NCBI GenBank assembly: GCA_029378245.1 | Contig: JARKIF010000056.1 | Coordinates: forward strand, 62,001-126,000 | Source: Roridomyces roridus | Taxonomy: Eukaryota; Basidiomycota; Agaricomycetes; Agaricales; Mycenaceae | Direction of reading: 5' to 3' | Length of the DNA: 64,000 nt | Shown here: one piece after another, positions 56,801 to 64,000 of the stretch | How the letters are laid out: every line of letters starts with the position of its first letter | Numbering within the stretch: the first letter of the stretch is position 1 | Notes under the pieces: generated by a model | Told to the model about the DNA's origin: nothing | The model's input: the letters and a program-made list of their open reading frames with translations, nothing else | Database searches by the model: none | Made by a program: the position numbers and the translations under genes

Positions 56801-58325
56801 TTGATGTCAGAAACTGCTCATGCGGTCCGTTTCCTCGTAACATCTTATTGCATTGAGCTAACGGGCTATCCAGACGAAACTCGAATCAGTCGCAGGCCAA
56901 CTGAACGTCGAGCTCGCCGTGCTCCAGGAGCAAAATGCGAGCCTCCAAGCAACATTGATCCGCATGAGGGAGGAAGGAGCGGCGCAGCAAGCAAGTTTCC
57001 TCGGGTTGTCGGCTGATTATGAAAACAAGCTGGCGAAGATGGAGGAGACACATGCGAAGCTTGTGCAGGCGGAGACCCTGCGGGCGACTATTGCTGAGCG
57101 GGAGGCTATGGAGGGAAAGCGGCTGGTGGAGGAGCTTGGGCAGCAGGTGGAGATTGGCAAGGCAGAGTTGGAGGAGATGAAGAGGAAGGCGAGGGAGGCC
57201 GCATCGAGGGAGAGTTTGGGGATGGAAGGCGAGGTTGTTGTCTTGCGTGGGAGGCTTGAGGAGCTCGAAGGGGAGAATTCGAGGTTGCAGAACAGGGCGA
57301 GGAATTTGAATAAGCGGTATAAGGATGGAGACCTGGTGCGTGTTTTTCTTCGTTTTGACCTTCAAGGCTGATCTGGGTTCCAGAGCGACGCGGAGAAGAG
57401 CTTCGTTAACTCTTTGATGCAAATGTCACAATCAATTCACGAACAGGAAGTCGTAGCCAAGGAAAACGAACTTCGAAGGGTGAGTGTCTTCCTTGCCTCG
57501 TCATCACAGTCGTGTTAACTGGCTTCAGCGCGACAACATGATAACTTCTCTGCAAACGAGGATCGACACCCTCGAATCCACTCTTGCCCGCATGCTGAAG
57601 GAGAAGGGGAAAGAAGGCGACCAGAATGGGAAATCCATGGTCGATTTGAGTCTTTGGATGTCTTCGAGTCCTCGGTCGGCCCAGAAACAGGTTCTTCTTC
57701 CTCGTCTTCCGGCCGTACATGGACTGATCGTCTCTTTCTTAGGCCGAAGCCCAGTCTGCCTCTTTACACAAAGCTTCTCAGTCGCCCAAGGTATTCGTCC
57801 CCGATACGCCTCCTCCGGTCGTCAAGAAGTATGGCAAGACCTCGGCCACTGCTTCCCGGCCTCCGTCTTCGCCGCCCGTCGGAAGCCACCGCTCACCCAA
57901 GAGTTTCGCATCCCTTAACGCGGAGGAGGATGAAGTTCTGACTGAATCGGACGACGACGATAAGCCGCTGGCGGCGTTGGGCAAGCGCGCGAGGTCGCCG
58001 ACGACCGTGAAGGCTGATGAGACGACCCGTCCGCCTCGACGCTTGGTGAGTATGATTTGATTTTGTCCTCGAGAGATGGTCCTGAAAATATTGTTCAGCG
58101 AGCTGCCGCGTCGCGCAAGGTTCCGGAGGTGGAGACGAAGAAGCCAGCTGTAGAGGAGACGACCCGTCCGCCTCGACGCTTGGTGAGTATGATTTGATTT
58201 TGTCCTCGAGAGATGGTCCTGAAAATATTGTTCAGCGAGCTGCCGCGTCGCGCAAGGTTCCGGAGGTGGAGACGAAGAAGCCAGCTGTAGAGGGAGTGAA
58301 GACCAAGCAGCGCAAGCGTAGATGA
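53825..58325 (+). CDS. Long coiled-coil protein with duplicated exons, unknown function
   Basis: Twenty-two exons, 1134 residues: 53825-54146, 54196-54440, 54488-54741, 54798-55003, 55058-55177, 55227-55338, 55405-55449 (start uncertain), 55493-55606, 55653-55724, 55772-55864, 55914-56006, 56059-56193, 56239-56355, 56402-56548, 56597-56624, 56672-56743, 56792-56824, 56874-57335, 57384-57479, 57529-57690, 57743-58045, 58099-58182, 58236-58325. (The list counts 23 if the small exon at 55405 is kept.) A disordered basic N-terminus is followed by a nearly continuous coiled coil and a Ser/Pro/Lys-rich tail with nuclear-signal-like KQRKRR. Five consecutive exons (55493-56193) each begin with a version of K-V-x-L-E-x-x-V-K-E and have phase-2 borders. 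Near the end, one exon-intron unit is duplicated. It may be a structural nuclear or cytoskeletal protein; I do not recognise an orthologue. Confidence 0.75.
58019..58292. repeat. Perfect 137-bp tandem duplication including an intron
   Basis: 58019-58155 is repeated exactly at 58156-58292. Each unit has the end of one exon, the 53-nt intron and the start of the next; 84 nt of coding sequence (28 codons) are duplicated in frame (TTRPPRRL joined to RAAASRKVPEVETKKPAVE). Confidence 0.9.
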
Positions 58326-58474
58326 TTCTGGGAAGATAAAGCCGTTTTGTAGCATTAGTTTCGTGTCTGTAATACAGTCGAGCATGTAGCCAGAAATTGT
58401 GTCTGCCGCCGAGTTGTAATAGGGTGCCATCAATTTCAGCCTTTCCTCTGCCTCCATCCCCGCCCAGCGCAATC

Positions 58475-59948
58475 ATGAACTCTCCTACCCAACTACCACG
58501 CTCCTTTCATCCCCACACTCCTTCGCATCCAAAAACACACCGCAGATCGAATTCAGCGCCGAGTCCAATCGCTGTCCGCCAAAGTAGCGCCTTCTCGCCC
58601 ACGGAGCCAACACTCTGCGATATTTCAGTCGAAATCACTCCCAGTTCCGACATCGCCCCTCCCCCAACACCAGTCTCGTCAAAGTTGAAACCACAATACT
58701 CCATCCGTCGCCAAAGGCCCATCTCGGACACCTTTTTCGAGCCCGAAATCGTCCTCGGCGAGCCCAAAGCACATGTCGGCCATCCCAAGACCAGGATCGG
58801 GCAATCTGCCCTCAAGCTCGCTGCGATCAAGGAGCGGATGCAACGCCTCGAGACCACCAACGAGAAACTCACTCAGCGTATCCAGTCATACAAGACGGAC
58901 ATGGAGATGCTCAACTCCAGCGTCACCTATTTCTCCAGCGAGTATTATGCCAGCCTCCTCACCATCCGCGACCTGCGAGCTAGGACCCGGCAGGACGCGG
59001 AGATTATGAGCAATCAGGAGCAGCAGCTCTGTCAGCTGAAGAAGTTTGTGGGCTTGATAGTGGAGGTTGGATTGCATGAGCCAGTATTGGAGTGTGCGCA
59101 GGGATCGGTGCTGGCTGGGGAGGACTTTGAGTCGGTTCTGGTCGAGGCCATCCGGCTTGCGGCTGCCAGACGTGGATCGGCTTGGTCGGTCATCCTCTCC
59201 GCCGCAGCTGGCGATGCACCTGCAGAAACGACCTCGACTACTATATCCGAAGATACCTTCCAAGACCGCCCATCTACGTCGACCGTGGACGATCTTTTGA
59301 AGAATCTCGAGAACGGAGATATTCCCTTTGGACGACACCGGTCCTCTGTCTCGCGTCGCCTCACGGCCAACAACTCTCCAGCACGTAATTCCCTCCTGCC
59401 GTCGAAAGTTGTCAAGAATTCGCCCCCACGCTCTCCGTTCCGTTCCCCTCTTGGCAAGGTCGACGTCAACCGCAAATCCATAAAAGTGTGTATCCGCCTG
59501 TCCATTCATACCCGACTCATCGTGTTGTCAGACACCGACACGCAAGCCACGTCCAACGTGCATCAACGAGGGAGATGTCTCACTATCCACCCAGAAAGCC
59601 CTCGCCTCTCTACAACGCATACTCGACACTTTCAGCGTCGACAGCCTCGGATCTTTGGGAACGACGACAACGGAAGGGTCCGGCGCCCATTCAGATCCAG
59701 ATTCCACCCCGAGCCGTCCTTCACCATCCGCCACGCCCCGCTTGTCCTTGCGTCGGCCGACGGTGTCAGAGAAGGGCACGGGGTCGCCGACGCCACCACG
59801 CAGGAGACAGCTTGCTGTAGTTGCTAGTCCTTCTCCGGTCAAAGCCAGGGCGAAAGCGTCTGCAGGAGGTTCGCCCGTCAGGCGGTTACGGCCCATTCCT
59901 GAGGTCACAACTCCGCCTGGGTCGAAATTGAGGAGTGGGTGGCGCTAG
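58475..59948 (+). CDS. Coiled-coil protein with disordered ends, unknown function
   Basis: Exons 58475-59485 and 59532-59948; 475 residues. The N-terminal 100 residues are Ser/Pro/Thr-rich. A coiled coil follows (LAAIKERMQRLETTNEKLTQ, RIQSYKTDMEMLNSSVTYF, MSNQEQQLCQLKKFVGLIVE), then a helical segment (EDFESVLVEAIRLAAARRGS) and a Ser/Pro/Arg-rich C-terminus with repeated SPP/SPxR motifs, which look like proline-directed phosphorylation sites. This pattern suits a cell-cycle or cytoskeletal adaptor but no named family is recognised. The gene converges on copy F, with 154 bp between the stops. Confidence 0.75.
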
Positions 59949-60102
59949 ATGGGTGAGGCGAGTCAAAAGCTGCTGTATGTATGGATTGAATGGATTTCAC
60001 GTCTTTCCTGCGAACAAAAAGTGCGAATTGAAATTGAGAGTGAATTCCGAGCGTAGATATGTGATACAGAAAGCAAATATCGAGAGCGAATAATGGTGCA
60101 GT

Positions 60103-62407
60103 CTAGGTAGATTCATCGTGCACCTCCTCGTCCTTCTCCAAAGGGACCGCCCACCTCAGGATGTGAGCTCCCCCGACCGCCACAAGCCGCGTGTGCTTGG
60201 CCTCCGCTTCAAAGAAGCTGCGAACTGTAACCGTCTCTACGGCTTGAAGGTTCTCCGACCACGTGCGATACCGTCGCTCCAGGAGACCCTCCTCGTCATC
60301 CTCGCATAAGCTCTGGTGCAGCTCACGGAGAGCGTCCACCGAGGGCTCGCTATCGTTCGGGTTGACGGCTTGCCAAAATCCGAGTAGCGTCAACGTCGTG
60401 AGTTCCCAGTCGTGCACATGTTCTGGCAGATAACCAATGACACGGACACAGGTCACGTCGGCGGGTAGCAGGACGAGGGGCTCTGTCAGTTTCCGAGACG
60501 CCGGCATGACGCAGAGAGAGTTGCGCATCATGAGCTCTAGGATGCCGCGCAAAGTCGGCTCACGCTTCTTGCCCAATGACCGCATCGTCTGGTCGCGGAG
60601 AGCCTGGGATAGTAAATTCAAGAGTGGCCGATGGTTATGCTCAAAGTCGTATCTGCGCAGAGCGGTGAGGAAGTTGAGTCGCTCCTCGGGGTCGTCGTCG
60701 AACTCGTCGGAGTGGCATCCGAGATCATGAGGGTCATAACGGTCATGCGCGAGGCGGTCAATGTGGTCGTGTATCTAGATCAGGATTAGACGGGCTAAGC
60801 AAAGAGGGTCAAATGCTCACCATTGACAAGGCGTCACGATTTGCTATTCTGAAGGTCGAGTTGGAACCGCCAGAGTGGGTCAAAGCCCCCGCATGATACA
60901 ATGCACCCCAAAACACTGAGGTGCCGTCGAGGTCATTCAAATTGTCCGCCTCGACGCACTTCATCTCTACGACGCCGGCCGTGAGCAGCTCGATTAGACC
61001 CTCCTGCGTGACCGTTTTCGGCACGTCCGACTCCATCGGGACAAGCTTCAGCAAGGATCCCAACAAGGCGAACGGCGGCTTGCGTGAAGATGAACCCGAA
61101 ATGTGGTCAATCAACGCTTGGGGGCTGAAGACAATGTCTGCGACAGTTTCGCAGGACGCAAAAGAATAGACCCCGTGCCGTCGTCTGAGCTCGGCGAAAT
61201 CGAGCGTGTGATCGAAGGATTGGGCGAGTCGCGTAGCCTCGCTCTCCGTAAAGCCACAACAAGACTGGAGGTGGTCTGGGGCGGGAGTCACCAGATCTCG
61301 AAGGACCGGAGTTTGCACCGACAGAGTGCCGGTCACGAGCAGCTTGGCAACGACGTCGCCACCAGCCTGCAGAGGACTCCAAAGATACTCGTCCATCAAT
61401 TGCGCGGCTTCCTGGTGGGTCACGAGAACATGCAGCCACCCGGGGTATATTATCTGGGACAGCATGCTGTTACTGAGCGGCACATCGTAAGAGTCCACGC
61501 TGACGAAAAGAGTTTTGCCTTGGGCTTTGACCAGTTTCTGCCGTAGAGTCAGAACTAGTGGCCGAAAGGATGATGAAAATACCCCACCAGCACGTTCTGC
61601 AACGATGCATCCCGCCAATCTTCTAAGTAGCCCGGCGGTTCAGAGAACCCGAGCTCCTTCGCGTACTTGCCCAGGAACGAATGCACGTCGTTGAATAGAG
61701 CGGATCTAAGAGCACTCGCGAATTCATCCGAATTCGAGAAGACACTGATGTCGGAGAGCGTAATAGGTAGACACAAGTGTTGACTGTGCTCAGAGTTGGT
61801 GGGGATATTGTCGGCGGTGTCGAAATAGCTGGAGAACGTCTCCGCACCGTGGACATCGTAGAACTGGCAGAGCATGGATAGAAACGCTGTCTTTCCAAAC
61901 TTGGGTGGGCGGAGAAGGAGGTACCGATATTGATTCGGCAATTGGAACGCAAAACGCGTCTTATCCACAAAGGCAGTGCGGGCGCGAAGGCGAAAGTCGA
62001 GATAAGTATCGTCGGCCCGGGGTAGGCGTAGATGCTATAGCTTGGGTAAGTATACAGGCACTGCGGGAAGATGGTTTTTGCTGCTCACGTCGCGGGATGA
62101 GGGTGAGAGCGAACCCGTTTTGGCGCGTTTGTGCCGAGGCTCACTGTCGCTGCTGAAGCCGTCATCTTCACTCCTCCGCTTGGAGCCGGAAGAGCCCGTT
62201 GATGGACTGGAGATGGGTGAAAGCTCGTCTGGAAAGTTATCAGGGCAGGTCCGGTGGAATAATATTCATTCAAGCACCGTCGGACGGCCAGATCTCATAG
62301 TCTGGAATTTCGAGCGGGGGGAGTTTAGAGCGCGTAGAGGGCTTTGCATCTTCCGGTGGGAAGACGAAGGGCTCATCGTCGATAGACGAAAAGACAAGGG
62401 TGGACAT
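60103..62407 (-). CDS. AAA-ATPase-like (PF09820-type) family copy F, intact
   Basis: Exons (minus): 62407-62278, 62228-62089, 62034-61588, 61537-60821, 60774-60103; 701 residues, same intron phases as the other copies. Head with SKRRSEDDGFSSDSEPRHKR; FVDKTRFAFQL, P-loop RPPKFGKTAFLSML, Walker B-like LFVSVDSYDVP, VTGTLSVQTPVL, CCGFTESEA, LYHAGALTHSGGSNSTFRIA, then the last exon with REPTLRGILELMMRN, WELTTLTLLGFWQAVNPND, HQSLCEDDEEGLL and LVAVGGAHILRWA. It ends earlier than D and E, without the long acidic tail. It is closest to copy D, which lies 24-27 kb away in opposite orientation. Expected to bind ATP; biological role unknown. It faces member G head to head. Confidence 0.9.
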
Positions 62408-62443
62408 GGCGGCGGTTTGGGACAAGGGAAGACGGTCACCTGA
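62408..62443 (-). promoter_or_regulatory. Family leader motif before copy F
   Basis: On the minus strand: TCAGGTGACCGTCTTCCCTT, then GTCCCAAACCGCCGCC, directly abutting the ATG at 62407. Confidence 0.5.
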
Positions 62444-62573
62444 TGGGATGAGTACCATTACGTAACATCAACGCCTACACTCATGATTCGTCACGTCGTG
62501 CCACTTGAAGAACAATGGCCGGCCGCCGGCCCACAACTTTCAGGTGCCTCTCTGCACTGCTCCTCCACAATCC
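62408..62573. promoter_or_regulatory. Short bidirectional promoter between F and G
   Basis: Only 166 bp separate the two ATGs, so both promoters must overlap. It contains the palindrome TTACGTAA-like TTACGTAAC (62460-62467) and GTCACGTCG (62490-62498), both resembling bZIP sites, but these are short and may be chance. Confidence 0.5.
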
Positions 62574-64000
62574 ATGCCAGATCAAGCCGACCCCAATGCA
62601 ACCTACACCTACGAATGCCTCTTTTTCGAGAAGGCTCACCAGACCGAGTTCAAGCCGTGGACTCTCACCCTCACTCGCAAGGAAATCGACAAGCTAGGCA
62701 CGGTTGCGGATTTTTTCCAAATCGTACAGCACAAGCACAATGTCAGCTCCTGCCAGAGCTGTGCTGGCCCGATACTCATCAAGTGCTCCTGCCGCGTGTA
62801 TTGGCTGAACGCCGTTGCCAAGGAGCACTGGCGATTACAGGACGTGGAATTGAAGCACAAACCTGACGAGGGAATGCATTTCATGCCTCCCTATACGAAA
62901 ATCACGCCCCATCTTCACTTCGGGAGCGTGCCAGCGGGGACTATACGCTTTATCTTCGAGTGCACCTTTGACGGTGAGTCGGTCGGTGCCATCAGGAATC
63001 TTGCTGATCCCAAAATGCTCTCTTCCAGTGCCAAAACGAAAGCGGCAAGATGAAGAAGACTCGAATAAAAAATCCAAAGAAATGCCCATTCCCCAGCCCC
63101 TTGGATTGCGCGTGCTGCGATCTTCGGAAGACAGTGCCACCCCAATGAGCATCCTACCGCGAGCGTGCTCCATTTTCCCCGACCACACCGCGTTCGACAA
63201 TCGCGTCTTGGCCGACAAGACACGATACATTCCCATCGTCGACTCCTTTCTACGCGCCCGCAAACGTGGCGGGTGTGTTGTGTCACTGCCGAAGGGTGTG
63301 GGCAAATCCACGTTTTTGAAGATGCTCCTCGCATTCTACAATTGCCAGAACAGCACTTTTGACGAAACCTTTGAAGATTTCGCGATTCGCGAGATGGTCC
63401 ACACACGGGTAACAGAACATAAATATCATTGGGGCGCGAAGAAGGGCCTCTGCTTGGTCTTCGACCTGCGGGGAATCGGAGAGGTCGGAGGTACCGGCTC
63501 CGAGGTGTCCCGCTCAATTAAAGCCTACGTGCGGAACACTTTCGAGCAGTTCGTGGATGGATATCGCCACGAGTTCAAATCCCCAGTCGTTCTCCCTGCA
63601 CGTTCTGGGAAAGACGGATATAGCGCCGCTGCAATGCTCCGAAATATCAAGGTGGGAAGTTCTTTGCGACGCTTTCAGACTTTCTAATGGGAAGATGATA
63701 GGCAAAGGTTTCATGGACGGAACGAAGGCTTTTCGTAGCCGTTGACCACTGGGACGATGTGATTCAGCGCTGCATAGCGTGCTCGAACACCGCTGCTATC
63801 GACGACATCACTCGTGCCCTGACCGTATTCCTGACCGACTTGGCCAAAGAGAGTCACCCAGAAATTAACATTCTCCTATTGATTCTGGGCAACCTCCCTC
63901 CAACTGTGGAAGGGGTGACACCCAATTCTGTCGTGAATATTTCGACCGAGTCAAACTTGCAGGGCGCTTTCGGGATGACGGATCAAGAATTAGAAGACTT
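62574..64000 (+). CDS. Divergent NTPase family member G with Crinkler-like header, partial
   Basis: Exons 62574-62973, 63029-63651 and 63702 to the right edge; the 3' end is outside the window. Residues 1-133 differ from copies A-F and follow the order of a Crinkler (CRN) header: a strand-rich start (WTLTLTRKEIDKLGTVADFF), Cys-rich SSCQSCAGPILIKCSCRVYW, WRLQDVELKHKPDEG, and a final ITPHLHFGSVPAGTIRFIFE that matches the terminal header strand. A basic linker (VPKRKRQDEEDSNKKSKE) comes next. Then DKTRYIPIVDSFL, a P-loop VSLPKGVGKSTFLKM, LCLVFDLRGIG, the Walker B-like LFVAVDHWDDVI, LLLILGNLPPTVEG and QGAFGMTDQELEDF, the counterpart of CCGFTExE. CRN-type proteins are NTPase-nuclease effectors or transposon-derived proteins; the header assignment is my inference. 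Confidence 0.75.

Noticed and set aside
1..64000. CRISPR arrays, rRNA genes, bacterial operons or phage genes
   Set aside because: No regularly spaced repeats, rRNA sequence or prokaryotic gene organisation is visible; the window is eukaryotic throughout.

Overview
The window is nuclear DNA of a filamentous basidiomycete, most likely an agaricomycete. The evidence is many short GT-AG introns (mostly 46-62 nt, donors GTGAGT/GTGCGT/GTACGT), compact genes on both strands, Agaricomycete-style expanded families (P450, kinase-like, AAA-ATPase-like), and a fungal LINE. No rRNA gene, CRISPR array or bacterial operon is visible. Exon coordinates were read by hand; for every multi-exon model stated as complete, exon lengths sum to a multiple of three.

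Layout. 0-1.7 kb: the start of a minus-strand low-complexity gene, a TA-flanked MITE and a doubtful small gene. 1.85-3.7 kb: PEX3. 3.9-11.0 kb: three tandem copies (A, B, C) of an AAA-ATPase-like family. 11.0-16.4 kb: a PCI/CSN12-type gene, a TPR gene and SEY1. 17.5-21.1 kb: a large disordered protein. 21.6-24.5 kb: a kinase-like gene split by about 1.5 kb of foreign DNA. 24.7-32.8 kb: aspartic protease, DUF202 protein, SAM methyltransferase, cytochrome P450. 33.2-33.9 kb: an F-box/LRR-like fragment. 34.4-39.5 kb: family copies D and E. 39.6-46.6 kb: a LINE with a nested 558-bp insertion. 47.7-53.7 kb: acetoacetyl-CoA synthetase, a TTC1-like gene, a repeat-rich stretch, a small gene. 53.8-60 kb: two coiled-coil genes. 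60.1-64 kb: family copy F and the divergent member G, head to head.

The most distinctive content is the seven-member family. Six copies (A-F) share four introns with the same phases (1,0,0,0), a P-loop NTPase with the RPxxFGKT and CCGFTExE signatures of AAA-ATPase-like proteins (PF09820), a degenerate C-terminal region that may derive from a PD-(D/E)XK nuclease, and a conserved 35-nt leader next to the ATG. B, E and F read open; A, C and D each carry exactly one frameshift. G has a Crinkler-like N-terminal header, linking the family to the CRN/CR effector-transposon superfamily of NTPase-nuclease proteins. The housekeeping genes around it (peroxisome biogenesis, ER fusion, mRNA export, ketone-body metabolism) are ordinary; the family copies and mobile elements occupy the spaces between them.
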